The position numbers and the translations under genes were made by a program. From contig JAFGCD010000130.1 of NCBI GenBank assembly GCA_016932835.1, forward strand, positions 1 through 64,000: DNA of 64,000 nt, written 5' to 3'. Shown one piece after another: positions 52,301 through 60,709 of the stretch. This DNA comes from Sedimentisphaerales bacterium. GTDB taxonomy: Bacteria > Planctomycetota > Phycisphaerae > Sedimentisphaerales > Anaerobacaceae. The notes beneath the pieces were generated by a model. That model saw only the letters and a program-made list of their open reading frames with translations. It did no database searches and was not told the DNA's origin. Numbering within the stretch: the stretch's first letter is position 1; each line of letters starts with the position of its first letter.

Positions 52301-52684
52301 CTTAACCACCAGTTTCGGGGGCTGGGTGCTGTGCGTATCAACGAAATCCATTATCAGCTGGCAGTCGCCTTCGGAGGGGATGCTTTCCAGCCCGAAGAAT
52401 ATCCTGAAGCTATGTTGTTTACTCCCGGCCCAGGTGTCGGCGGGGCCCGGCTGGATATAGGGCCAGTCCTGCTTGGCTTCCGATTGGCCCACAACAAAGA
52501 CCGCCCCCTGTGCAAACCGGACGGAATAGTCATTGCTCTTGTCCGGCCCAAGGGCGAATTCCGCCGTATGGTTATCGTTTTTCCCTATCTGCCAGAAAAC
52601 CTCCTCACCCCAAACCGCTAACGGCAGCGATATGCAAACCAGCAGCGACAATACGACTATCTTCTTAATTATTGACCGATTCAT
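49322..52684 (-). CDS. GH38-like alpha-mannosidase
   Basis: 1120 aa. Signal peptide (..LVCISLPLAVWGEE). A carbohydrate-binding beta domain comes first (about 30-200), then the GH38 barrel with zinc motif HHSHVDIGYTH (about 310-320), the nucleophile region MITDVPGYTWGIVP and DEHTWGAHCS, and a large C-terminal beta domain. Family members are retaining, zinc-dependent alpha-mannosidases. ATG at 52684, with AAGGA 9 bases upstream. First gene of the operon to 44843. Confidence 0.87.
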   Translation of the reverse strand: MNRSIIKKIVVLSLLVCISLPLAVWGEEVFWQIGKNDNHTAEFALGPDKSNDYSVRFAQGAVFVVGQSEAKQDWPYIQPGPADTWAGSKQHSFRIFFGLESIPSEGDCQLIMDFVDTHSTQPPKLVVKVNNATFECQLPKGAGDDSAFGQPEKGREHIETVSFPTKTLKVGTNEISITSAAGSWILYDYVVLKTPPGARKGPLEGTTSLLGVDTQPVLVRGTDGKLYQPVEVSLLHTGEAVEATVLINGVETVRQSVKGGYRTVDGLAPAVDEKQSVNVDVRIDGKSMSKKNVTLSPVRKWEIYLLHHSHVDIGYTHVQTEVLQKHFGYFDEVIELARKSKDYPAGSQFKWNVEVLWAVDAYLKQASEEKRQQFIEAVKKGWIALDALYGNELTALCRPEELIRLLGCAEGLRRQCRVPIDSAMITDVPGYTWGIVPVLAQSGVKYFAVGPNRGHRIGYTLSQWGDKPFYWQSPSGKEKVLCWVAGEGYSLFHSGRLDSGRLFRYLNQLGGSDYPYDMVHVRYSIGGDNGPPDPGLSDYVKAWNEKYAYPKIVVSTAGEMCREFERRYGDRIPTASGDFTPYWEDGAGSSARETAINREAAERLVQAETLYALLDPKSYPAGDFYDAWHNVILYDEHTWGAHCSISQPESNFTKAQWKIKQAFALDGDTQSRKLLENSLAAHKSTAKRIEFIDVFNTCSWARTDLVVLSSDWQLAGDLVRDNRGKKVGSQRLSHGDLAFMANDVPPMGSKRFRFDPGPVSTGTTSHSTTATDARLSNGLLEVEIDAATGDVKSLRRVGISENLVDYTDSSGLNDYLYVAGRNPKEPLRNGPVTISVKERGAMMASLVVESDAPGCRKLIREVRLISGLDRVDIIDTIDKENVYKQEAVHLGFAFNVPEGTIRMEVPWGVVRPETDQLAGACKNYFTVQRWVDVSNAAYGVTLATIDAPLIEVGAITNDPRGGVGWIKNLEPTTTLYSYVMNNYWETNYKASQDGPTVFRYSIRPHKKLDAGQAARFGIERSTPLIVAPVDEATRVCESAFSVKPDDVIVTAFKPSEDGKARIVRLYNTSGKSCKAKIEWARPAPSEVWLSNPGEEQISRLAGTIDMAGYEFVTLRVPLSE

Positions 52685-52786
52685 TGTGTCCATTCCTTTC
52701 AACGTTTCTCTGCACGGCGGATTAGACGCTGCCGGCAGCCGTTTCGATACTGTTCCGGCCGGGCCGCTTCAGTCGCGACGAGCAAA

Positions 52787-52816
52787 ATAATACTGGAGAT
52801 TCACCCGGGATTCCAA
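52787..52816 (-). promoter_or_regulatory. possible promoter of the mannosidase operon
   Basis: Minus strand TTGGAA (52816-52811), 18 bases, TATTAT (52792-52787). The match is moderate. It lies about 100 bases before the GH38 start. Confidence 0.4.
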
Positions 52817-52843
52817 TCAGTTTTCCCTTATTTATCGCGTCTG

Positions 52844-52872
52844 TGGACAAATGGTCGGTATCGGCGTATAAT
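52844..52872 (+). promoter_or_regulatory. sigma70-type promoter of the dehydrogenase pair
   Basis: TGGACA (52844-52849), 17 bases, TATAAT (52867-52872), 45 bases before the TTG start at 52917; nearly consensus. Confidence 0.65.
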
Positions 52873-52916
52873 CGACCGCTAATTCTACTGCACATTATTG
52901 CCATGGAGAAAACGAA

Positions 52917-53948
52917 TTGAAGGCCCTGGTTTACACAGCTCCATACACGTTCGAGTATTTGGATTTTCCCGATCCTGTCGTCGGTGACGATGAGGTGCTT
53001 ATTCGCGTAAAGGCCTGCGGCATTTGCGGTTCCGACGTTCACGGCGCCACGGGCAAGACAGGCAGGCGGCTTCCGCCGCTCATAATGGGCCATGAGGCCG
53101 CGGGGATCGTCGAGCAAACAGGTCCCAATGTAAAGGGATTCGAGCCGGGCGACAGGGTCTGCTTCGATTCGACCGTGTACTGCAATCAGTGCCCACCTTG
53201 CAGGAAGGGTCTGTTCAATCGCTGCGAGAAACGCCAGGTCCTCGGCGTCTCCCCGGGCGATTTCAAGAGGCACGGCGCTATGGCCGAGTACGTCGCCGTT
53301 CCATGGTGGATAGTCGCTAAGATTCCGGACAATATGTCGTTCGTACAGGCCGCTCTTCTCGAAGCCGTCTCGATAGGCGTCCACGCTGCGAGCAGGGCCC
53401 CGATCACGCCGCAAGATACGGTCGCAGTCATTGGGGCCGGCACGATAGGCCTGTTCATCATGCAGGCCGCGAAGCTGAAAGGCCCGGCAAAGGTAATTGC
53501 CTGCGATATCAACGAATTTCGCCTTGATACAGCGAGGAAGTTAGGCGCTGCAGCAGTCATCAATCCGGCCGGGGCAGACCTCAAAGAAGCCGTTCTAAAG
53601 CAAACGGACAGCAGAGGTGCGGATGTGACATTCGAGGCCGTCGGCTTCGCGCGTACATTCGCCGATGCCGTCGCAATTACCGCCACGGGCGGCTGCATCG
53701 TTGCCGTAGGTAATCTTGAGGATCGCGCGGAGTTCAATCCCCAGGAACTCGTCGCCCGGGAGCTTACATTCACAGGCTCCTACGCCAGCAGCGGCGAATA
53801 CCGTGACTGTATCGAGCTTGTCGCATCAGGCAGGATCGACGTTGAGCCGTTAATCAGCGATGTCGTACCCCTCAGCGCCGGGGCCTCGGCCTTCGATAGG
53901 CTGCTCAAGGCCGAGGAAAATCTACTGAAAATCGTTCTGGAACCATAA
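52917..53948 (+). CDS. zinc-dependent medium-chain alcohol/polyol dehydrogenase
   Basis: 343 aa. Catalytic zinc ligands in CGICGSDVHG (Cys37 area) and GHEAAGIV; structural zinc CNQCPPCRKGLFNRC; NAD site GAGTIGLFIMQ. Like sorbitol/threonine dehydrogenases; probably oxidises a sugar alcohol or sugar. TTG start, preceded by GGAGAAAACGAA; an ATG 15 bases upstream hits a stop at once, so TTG is the only sensible start. Confidence 0.87.
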   Translation: MKALVYTAPYTFEYLDFPDPVVGDDEVLIRVKACGICGSDVHGATGKTGRRLPPLIMGHEAAGIVEQTGPNVKGFEPGDRVCFDSTVYCNQCPPCRKGLFNRCEKRQVLGVSPGDFKRHGAMAEYVAVPWWIVAKIPDNMSFVQAALLEAVSIGVHAASRAPITPQDTVAVIGAGTIGLFIMQAAKLKGPAKVIACDINEFRLDTARKLGAAAVINPAGADLKEAVLKQTDSRGADVTFEAVGFARTFADAVAITATGGCIVAVGNLEDRAEFNPQELVARELTFTGSYASSGEYRDCIELVASGRIDVEPLISDVVPLSAGASAFDRLLKAEENLLKIVLEP

Positions 53949-53964
53949 TTCGAGGTTATTCAAT

Positions 53965-54744
53965 ATGCAGGAAATTTTTGACCTATCCGGCAAAGTAGCG
54001 GTGGTAACGGGCACGAGCAGGGGGCTGGGGCAGTACTTCGGCAGGGCTTTGGCGAGGGCTGGCGCCGATTTGGTAATCACAAGCAGGAATTTGGACAGCC
54101 TTGACGAGTTCAAGAAAGAAATTGAGGGGCTGGGCAGAAGGGCGTTGCCTGTGGAACTGGATGTCCTCGTTCAGGAGGATATTGAAAATATGGTGCAAGC
54201 GGCCATGGCCGAATACGGCAAGATCGATATTTTGGTCAATAACGCCGGTCTCAACATTCGAACCAGCAGTGCCGAATTCTCCTGGGCCGATTGGGACACG
54301 GTCCTCAATACGAATCTCAAGGGCAGCTTCTTCTGCGCCCAGGCAATCGGCAAAGAGATGATTAAAGCCGGGTACGGCCGAATAATTAACGTGGGTTCCT
54401 GCACCTGTGTTTTCGGTATGGAGGGCATCGCGCCCTATACCGCCAGTCGCGGGGGCGTCCTGCAGATGACGCGAAGCCTGGCCGCCGAGTGGGGCAAATA
54501 CGGCATAACGGCCAACGTGCTTGCTCCGGGCTGGTTCAAGACCGCCCAGAACGCCGTCCTTTACGAGAACAAGCAGTGGCTGGCATATATCAAGGAGCGA
54601 ATCCCTCTCAACCGCCCCGGCAAGCCGACAGACCTCGACGGAACGGTCGTTTTCCTCGCCTCCGATGCCTCAGAGTACATTACAGGCCAGATCATACTTG
54701 TCGATGGCGGTTTCACGACCGGTGCGACGAAGGCGATTACTTAG
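53965..54744 (+). CDS. short-chain dehydrogenase/reductase
   Basis: 259 aa, gluconate-5-dehydrogenase-like. Cofactor loop TGTSRGLG, NNAG motif, catalytic Ser at about 145 and Tyr158. The expected YxxxK lysine is arginine (YTASR, Arg162; codon CGC), an unusual change in this family. C-terminal IILVDGGFTTG intact. 16 bases after the previous dehydrogenase, so they may run sequential redox steps. Confidence 0.85.
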   Translation: MQEIFDLSGKVAVVTGTSRGLGQYFGRALARAGADLVITSRNLDSLDEFKKEIEGLGRRALPVELDVLVQEDIENMVQAAMAEYGKIDILVNNAGLNIRTSSAEFSWADWDTVLNTNLKGSFFCAQAIGKEMIKAGYGRIINVGSCTCVFGMEGIAPYTASRGGVLQMTRSLAAEWGKYGITANVLAPGWFKTAQNAVLYENKQWLAYIKERIPLNRPGKPTDLDGTVVFLASDASEYITGQIILVDGGFTTGATKAIT

Positions 54745-54805
54745 CAGCCAAGCGATAAATCCCTCAAAACAGCTCTGTGGAGCCGGTATTCCGGTCACTG
54801 CCCGG

Positions 54806-54834
54806 TTGACAGCCCTGCGTAGAGAGCCTATACT
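54806..54834 (+). promoter_or_regulatory. near-consensus promoter of the rml operon
   Basis: TTGACA (54806-54811), 17 bases, TATACT (54829-54834), 34 bases before the rmlA ATG. Confidence 0.75.
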
Positions 54835-54868
54835 CTGCTTTTTCAAAAAGGCTTCCAAGGAGACCACT

Positions 54869-55594
54869 ATGGACTTAAAAGGTATTATCCTCGCCGGCGG
54901 CACAGGTTCACGCCTCATGCCGCTGACAAAAGTCACAAATAAGCATCTGCTGCCAATCGGCGACAAACCGATGATCTACTACCCCATAGAGAAGCTGATC
55001 TCGGCAGGAATCGGGGAAATCCTGGTAGTTACAGGTGTCGAGCATATGGGTGATGTCGTGGGCCTGCTCGGCTCGGGTAAGGATTTCGGCTGCCGATTTA
55101 CGTACAAGGTTCAGGATGAAGCCGGGGGGATTGCCCAGGCCCTGGCCCTGGGTGAGAATTTTGCCGCCGGGAGCACCATTGCCGTGATTCTTGGAGACAA
55201 TATCTTTCAGGCCGGCCTGAAAGAATACGCCGAGAAGTTCGAAGCCCGGCATAACGGCGCCAGGATACTTCTCAAGAAGGTGCACGACCCGCATCGTTTC
55301 GGTGTTGCCGAGCTTGCCGACGGCAAGGTCGTGGGAATTGTGGAAAAGCCGGACAAGCCGAAATCGGATTTCGCCGTTACGGGGATCTATTTTTACGATT
55401 CGACAGTTTTCGATATCATACGCACGCTTAAACCGTCCGATCGCGGTGAACTCGAGATTACTCACGTCAACCAGCACTATATTGACAAAGGTCAAATGGC
55501 TTACGATGTCCTCGAAGGGTGGTGGACGGATGCCGGGACATTCGAGTCGCTCAAGCGGGCAAACGAACTGGTTGCGAAGGACCCGCCGAAATGA
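54869..55594 (+). CDS. rmlA: glucose-1-phosphate thymidylyltransferase
   Basis: 241 aa. Makes dTDP-glucose from dTTP and glucose-1-phosphate. Nucleotide loop LAGGTGSRLMPLT, then LLPIGDKPMIYYP, LGDNIF and EKPDKPKS are all RmlA. It lacks the C-terminal ~50 residues of the classical 290-residue enzyme (allosteric region), like the short type found in many bacteria. ATG at 54869 follows CCAAGGAG. Confidence 0.9.
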   Translation: MDLKGIILAGGTGSRLMPLTKVTNKHLLPIGDKPMIYYPIEKLISAGIGEILVVTGVEHMGDVVGLLGSGKDFGCRFTYKVQDEAGGIAQALALGENFAAGSTIAVILGDNIFQAGLKEYAEKFEARHNGARILLKKVHDPHRFGVAELADGKVVGIVEKPDKPKSDFAVTGIYFYDSTVFDIIRTLKPSDRGELEITHVNQHYIDKGQMAYDVLEGWWTDAGTFESLKRANELVAKDPPK

Positions 55595-55652
55595 AATCTC
55601 TTTACGGGCGCGGCCCGCAAAGACAAGTCTGTTGAGATTCGGATTCGAGAGT

Positions 55653-56495
55653 ATGGGCAAAGAGACAATTGCAATTCTTGGCGGCAGGGGGATGCTCGGC
55701 ACAGACCTTGCCGAGTTGTCTCGCCGGCAGGGCTTTGGTGTCAACGTTTTCGACCTGCCGGAGTTTGATATTACCAATGCCGAAGACCTTGAAAAGGCCG
55801 TGGATTCGGCTGATGCAATCGTCAATTGCGCGGCATATACGAACGTTGACGGCGCCGAGAGCGAGGCCGACCTCGCTTACGCGGCCAATGCGGCGGCGGT
55901 CGGCAGACTCGGAGAATTGGCCGGGAAAGCCGATAAGTGGGTATTGCATGTCAGTACGGATTTTGTCTTTGACGGCGAATCCGAATCACCCTACGCCGAA
56001 GGCGACCAGGCCAATCCGATAAACGAATACGGCAGGAGCAAGCTCGCTGGCGAACGACTCCTGGCCGACTCAGGCTGTCGGTGCTGTATCGTTCGGGTGC
56101 AGTGGACCTACGGCCTTGCGGGCAAGAGCTTCCCGGCAAAGCTGATACAGCGTGCCAAATCCGCTTCGGAGGTCAAAGTTGTTGACGACCAGGTAGGCTC
56201 GCCGACAGCTACGACGGAGGTTGCCGGGGCGATATGCGAACTTCTGGGCAAGAAGCCCCGGGGTCTGTATCACTTTGCAGCGGGGGGGTATGTCAGCAGG
56301 TACGATGCGGCGAAGTTTGTATTTGACACGCTCGGTCTTAATGTTAAGCTGTCGGCCTGCAAGAGCAGTGATTTTGCAGGTCCGGCCAGACGGCCGCTCA
56401 ACAGCCGATTCGATTGCAGTAAGATCAAAACTGTTCTCGATAAGCCTATCGAGCGCTGGGAAGTCCCATTGAGAGCTTTTCTGAGGAAATTATGA
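55653..56495 (+). CDS. rmlD: dTDP-4-dehydrorhamnose reductase
   Basis: 280 aa. NADPH loop LGGRGMLG, NCAAYTNVDGAE, STDFVFDG and the catalytic YGRSK are RmlD hallmarks. Reduces the 4-keto group to give dTDP-L-rhamnose or a related deoxysugar. ATG at 55653; its TGA overlaps the rmlB ATG. Confidence 0.9.
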   Translation: MGKETIAILGGRGMLGTDLAELSRRQGFGVNVFDLPEFDITNAEDLEKAVDSADAIVNCAAYTNVDGAESEADLAYAANAAAVGRLGELAGKADKWVLHVSTDFVFDGESESPYAEGDQANPINEYGRSKLAGERLLADSGCRCCIVRVQWTYGLAGKSFPAKLIQRAKSASEVKVVDDQVGSPTATTEVAGAICELLGKKPRGLYHFAAGGYVSRYDAAKFVFDTLGLNVKLSACKSSDFAGPARRPLNSRFDCSKIKTVLDKPIERWEVPLRAFLRKL

Positions 56496-57505
56496 GCAGG
56501 ATACTCGTCACCGGCGGCGCCGGGTTCATAGGCAGTAACTTCGTAAGAATGGTGCTCTCAGAGCATCCGAAGGCTTTTATCGTCAACCTCGATAAGCTTA
56601 CCTACGCAGGCAATCTCGAAAACCTGGCGGGCGTTCTCGACCACGACAATCATAAATTCGTCAGGGGCGATATCTGTGACGGAGAGTTGGTAGAAAAGAC
56701 GATAGATGACTACGAGTTGGACACGATAATCAATTTTGCCGCCGAAAGCCATGTCGATCGTTCAATTACAGGCGCCAAGATATTTATCGAGACGAATGTC
56801 ACGGGGACCCTGACGCTTCTGGAAGCAACCCGAGACAAGAATATCGAGCGGTTCATCCAGGTCTCCACGGACGAAGTTTATGGTTCGCTTGGGCCTGAGG
56901 GCGTGTTTATCGAAGAGACTCCTCTAAGCCCGAATTCGCCTTACTCGGCGAGCAAGGCTGCCGCCGACATGATGGTTCAGGCGTTCGGCCATACATGGGG
57001 CGTGAAATACAACATAACACGATGCTCAAACAACTACGGGCCCTATCAGTTTCCGGAGAAGCTGATACCATTGATGATTAATAATGCGATGAATGACAAG
57101 GACCTGCCGGTCTATGGCGACGGTCTCTACGTTCGGGACTGGCTGTACGTATATGATCACTGCACGGCGATCTGGCAGGTTCTGGAGAAAGCTAAACCGG
57201 GCGAGATATACAATATCGGCGGGTGCAACGAGAAGGCGAATATGAAGGTGATCAACCTGATTCTCAGTCGGTTAGGCAAGCCTGAGACTTTGATAAAGCA
57301 CGTAAAAGACAGGCCCGGACACGACAGGAGATATGCCATCGATGCCGGCAAGATAATGTCTGAGCTTGGGTGGAAGCCGTCGGTGGCCTTCGAAGAAGGC
57401 ATCAACGCGACTATAGACTGGTATCTCGAAAACGCCGACTGGCTCGGGCACGTCGTATCCGGCGACTATCAGAATTACTACGAATCGATGTACGGCGACC
57501 GTTAG
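56492..57505 (+). CDS. rmlB: dTDP-glucose 4,6-dehydratase
   Basis: 337 aa. GGAGFIGSNFV cofactor loop, DKLTYAGNLENL, AAESHVDRSI, STDEVYGS and the catalytic YSASK are all canonical. Converts dTDP-glucose to dTDP-4-keto-6-deoxyglucose. Coupled to rmlD by ATGA. No rmlC epimerase occurs in this window. Confidence 0.94.
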   Translation: MSRILVTGGAGFIGSNFVRMVLSEHPKAFIVNLDKLTYAGNLENLAGVLDHDNHKFVRGDICDGELVEKTIDDYELDTIINFAAESHVDRSITGAKIFIETNVTGTLTLLEATRDKNIERFIQVSTDEVYGSLGPEGVFIEETPLSPNSPYSASKAAADMMVQAFGHTWGVKYNITRCSNNYGPYQFPEKLIPLMINNAMNDKDLPVYGDGLYVRDWLYVYDHCTAIWQVLEKAKPGEIYNIGGCNEKANMKVINLILSRLGKPETLIKHVKDRPGHDRRYAIDAGKIMSELGWKPSVAFEEGINATIDWYLENADWLGHVVSGDYQNYYESMYGDR

Positions 57506-57526
57506 CCGAAAGGATAAACCTTACTA

Positions 57527-58342
57527 ATGCCGTATCTGGTCAAGGGCAAAGCAACCATTTGTATTGTGAACTATCGGACACTGGACTTTACCCGTCTGGC
57601 GTTGCGCTGTATTCGCCGATTTACCGGATACCCCTATGAAGTAATCGTTGTCGATAACGATTCACAGGACGAATCTCTCGATTATCTCCGGAGCCTCAAA
57701 TGGATTCGTCTGATCGAGCGAGACACAAAAAACGACGCCAGCGGCAGCCACTCTCACAGCATGGCCCTTGAACTCGGATATGAAAACTGCAATACGGAGT
57801 TTTTCGTTTCCATGCATTCGGACGCCTTTGTGCACCGTGAGAACTGGCTGGGGGACCTTGTGGACTATTTCGACGGCGACGAAAGACTGGCCTGCGTTGG
57901 TTCCGGCAAGCTCGAATTGACTCCGAGATGGCGGGTCTGGCTCAAGAGGGCCACCGATTGGCGGACTTTCAAGCGAAAGCTCCTTCGCACGCCGGACCCC
58001 ACCGGCAAGTATCGCTATTACAATCGGACAATATGCTGCCTTTATCGCACAGCGATCCTTCGGAAAGAAGGACTCTCGTTTCTAACGGACCAGGAAAAAG
58101 GACTCACCAGTGGGGAGAAGCTCTACTTTGAACTTGTTGACCGGGGCTATCCGACTGTCGAGTTGCCGCCTGCGGTTATGGGGCGATATGTAATGCACGT
58201 AAGCCACGCGACTCAGGCCGTTAACATAGAAGAATTTACAATCAAAAAAAGGACGGTTAAGAAGAGCGAAAGATTTGCGGCAAAGGCAATGTCCTCACCT
58301 GCGATACGAAGCGTTATCGCCGACGACTCTCTTGATGAATAA
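57527..58342 (+). CDS. family 2 glycosyltransferase
   Basis: 271 aa, GT-A fold. ICIVNYRTLDFTRLAL, IVVDNDSQDESLDYL, and a metal motif HSD (MHSDAFVHRENWL) in place of DxD. No membrane helix. 21 bases after rmlB, so a candidate for transferring the deoxysugar. Confidence 0.85.
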   Translation: MPYLVKGKATICIVNYRTLDFTRLALRCIRRFTGYPYEVIVVDNDSQDESLDYLRSLKWIRLIERDTKNDASGSHSHSMALELGYENCNTEFFVSMHSDAFVHRENWLGDLVDYFDGDERLACVGSGKLELTPRWRVWLKRATDWRTFKRKLLRTPDPTGKYRYYNRTICCLYRTAILRKEGLSFLTDQEKGLTSGEKLYFELVDRGYPTVELPPAVMGRYVMHVSHATQAVNIEEFTIKKRTVKKSERFAAKAMSSPAIRSVIADDSLDE

Positions 58343-58386
58343 GATACGGGGCTTGGGGCCCTTTTGTCAGCATCGGAACAGTGTAT

Positions 58387-60204
58387 ATGGATATACTTGG
58401 AATATCTGCGTTTTATCATGACAGCGCTGCGTGTCTTGTACGGGATGGGGTGATAATCGCCGCCGCACAGGAAGAACGTTTCACCAGAAAGAAGCACGAT
58501 TATTCGTTTCCGAAAAATGCCGTGGCTTTCTGTCTCACGGCCGGCGGGGTGCAGGCAGCCGATCTGGACTACGTCGCCTTCTATGATAAGCCCTTTATCA
58601 AGTTCGAGCGAATCCTCGAGACTTATCTTGCTTTTGCTCCTCGCGGTATCGGGACGTTCATAAAGGCGATTCCCCTCTGGATTAAGCAGAAGCTCTGGAT
58701 GAAAGAGGTCATCGCCAAGGAACTCGGATACGAAGGGCAGATTCTGTTTCCGGAACATCATGAGTCGCACGCGGCGTCGGCCTTTTTTCCGTCGCCATTC
58801 GCCCAGGCCGCTTTTCTAACGATAGACGGCGTCGGCGAGTGGACGACCTCAAGCTACGGAGTGGGCGGGGACAACAACGTCGAAATCCTCGCTGAGATTC
58901 ATTTCCCGCATTCGCTGGGTCTGCTTTACTCGGCTTTCACATACTATACGGGGTTCAAGGTCAACTCCGGCGAGTACAAGGTAATGGGGCTGGCGCCATA
59001 CGGCAGGCCGGTTTACAAGGACTTGATACTCAATGAGCTGATCGACCTTAAGGAAGACGGCTCGTTCAAGCTCAATATGAAATACTTCGACTACTGCGTC
59101 GGGCCGAAGATGGTCAATAAACGGTTTGAGAAGCTGTTTGGAGGGCCTGCGAGGAAACCCGAATCCCTGCTCACCCAGCGGGATATGGACCTGGCGCGTT
59201 CGGTCCAGGATGTTACGGAAGAGGCGATGCTGCGTATGACCCGCCACATCCACAATGTTACGGGGCAGAAGAACCTTTGCCTGGCCGGCGGGGTGGCGCT
59301 GAACTGCGTCGGAAACGGCAGGATCCTGCGAGAGGGGCCTTTCGAGAATATATGGATTCAGCCGGCGGCCGGCGATGCCGGCGGCGCTCTCGGCGCGGCT
59401 ATGTTCGCATGGCACCAGTATCTCGGAAATGACAGACAGGCTGACAATAAGAACGACGTTCAGCGAGGCTCGTACATCGGGCCTGAATTCAAGGACAGCG
59501 AGATTCTGGAGTACCTAAAGACCAGCGACATCCCTTTTATGAGGCTTGAGCCTGCTGATATACCCGAACGAGTAGCCGATCTGATTGCGGATGAGAAAGT
59601 CGTGGGCTGGTTCGAAGGGCCTATGGAGTTCGGGCCCAGGGCGCTGGGAGGTCGTTCGATAATCGGTGACGCACGCTCGCCGAAGATGCAGGAGACGATG
59701 AATCTCAAGATAAAATTCAGGGAGAGCTTTCGTCCGTTTGCGCCGTCGGTGCTGGCCGAGAAGGCGTGCGACTATTTCGATATCGACGGCGAAAGCCCGT
59801 ATATGCTGCTGGTTGCGCCGGTGAAGAAGGAAATCCGCCGGGAAATGAGCGAAGACGAGCAGAATCTTTTCGGGCTGGACAAACTTCACGTTGTTCGGTC
59901 GAGCATTCCCGCCATTACGCACGTCGATTATTCTGCCCGTATCCAGACGGTCAGCCGCAGCACGAACCCGCTTTATTACGATATGATATCGAAGCTCGAC
60001 GAAAAACACGGGTGCCCGGTGATTATCAATACGTCCTTCAACGTTCGCGGCGAGCCCATTGTCTGCACGCCCGACGATGCCTATATGTGCTTCATGCGAA
60101 CCAATATGGATTACCTTGTCATGGGGTGTTTCCTGCTGGACAAGACAGAGCAGACGCCTCTGAAAGATGATATTGATTGGCGCAGCCGATTCGAGTTGGA
60201 TTAG
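58387..60204 (+). CDS. carbamoyltransferase (NodU/CmcH family)
   Basis: 605 aa. Transfers a carbamoyl group from carbamoyl phosphate to a hydroxyl, usually of a sugar. ILGISAFYHDSAACLVRDG, EERFTRKKHD, HHESHAASAFF metal-site motif, and C-terminal EFGPRALGGRSI and NTSFNVRGEPIV are all present. ATG at 58387; a GTG lies two codons earlier. The SxtJ and DUF5989 genes that follow are its usual companions. Confidence 0.93.
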   Translation: MDILGISAFYHDSAACLVRDGVIIAAAQEERFTRKKHDYSFPKNAVAFCLTAGGVQAADLDYVAFYDKPFIKFERILETYLAFAPRGIGTFIKAIPLWIKQKLWMKEVIAKELGYEGQILFPEHHESHAASAFFPSPFAQAAFLTIDGVGEWTTSSYGVGGDNNVEILAEIHFPHSLGLLYSAFTYYTGFKVNSGEYKVMGLAPYGRPVYKDLILNELIDLKEDGSFKLNMKYFDYCVGPKMVNKRFEKLFGGPARKPESLLTQRDMDLARSVQDVTEEAMLRMTRHIHNVTGQKNLCLAGGVALNCVGNGRILREGPFENIWIQPAAGDAGGALGAAMFAWHQYLGNDRQADNKNDVQRGSYIGPEFKDSEILEYLKTSDIPFMRLEPADIPERVADLIADEKVVGWFEGPMEFGPRALGGRSIIGDARSPKMQETMNLKIKFRESFRPFAPSVLAEKACDYFDIDGESPYMLLVAPVKKEIRREMSEDEQNLFGLDKLHVVRSSIPAITHVDYSARIQTVSRSTNPLYYDMISKLDEKHGCPVIINTSFNVRGEPIVCTPDDAYMCFMRTNMDYLVMGCFLLDKTEQTPLKDDIDWRSRFELD

Positions 60205-60206
60205 AA

Positions 60207-60632
60207 ATGTCTATGATCATAGAAGAGATAAAGAATATTGACAGCAGCACGAAAGAGTTGCGGAAATTCGCATTGGCGATGGCTGTGCCGTTGGCCCTGA
60301 TAGGCGGCTTTCTGCTCTGGCGGCAGAGGGCTTACTATTGGTATTTCTTCATTGCCTCGGGTCTGTTCGTTTGCCCCGGACTGGTTTTCCCGGCCTTGCT
60401 GGTTCCGTTGCAAAAGGCCTGGATGACCTTCGCTATAATAATGGGCTGGTTTATGACGCGGGTTATTTTGTGTGTTCTCTTTTTTGTAATATTGACCCCG
60501 ATCGGACTTCTGCTGAGGCTTCTCGGTAAAGACCTTCTGAACATGAAGTTCGATAGGGCTGCTTCAAAGAGCTACTGGCTAACCCGTCAAGAAGATCCGT
60601 CACATAAGAGCGATTGCACAAAACAGTTCTGA
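60207..60632 (+). CDS. SxtJ-like membrane protein
   Basis: 141 aa, four transmembrane helices. EEIKNIDSSTKELRKFALAMA and the ending LLGKDLLNMKFDRAASKSYWL are the SxtJ family pattern; the family is found almost only beside carbamoyltransferases. Function unknown. It starts 2 bases after the carbamoyltransferase stop. Confidence 0.85.
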   Translation: MSMIIEEIKNIDSSTKELRKFALAMAVPLALIGGFLLWRQRAYYWYFFIASGLFVCPGLVFPALLVPLQKAWMTFAIIMGWFMTRVILCVLFFVILTPIGLLLRLLGKDLLNMKFDRAASKSYWLTRQEDPSHKSDCTKQF

Positions 60633-60638
60633 GGGTGC

Positions 60639-60666
60639 TTGACTGCCGAAATGGCGCGTGTATAAT
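60639..60666 (+). promoter_or_regulatory. internal promoter before the DUF5989 gene
   Basis: TTGACT (60639-60644), 16 bases, TATAAT (60661-60666), 43 bases before the GTG at 60710. Sits just after the SxtJ stop. Confidence 0.55.
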
Positions 60667-60709
60667 CAGAACTGACGAAAGACCGTTGGAGACCTGTAAG
60701 GACTTTTTT

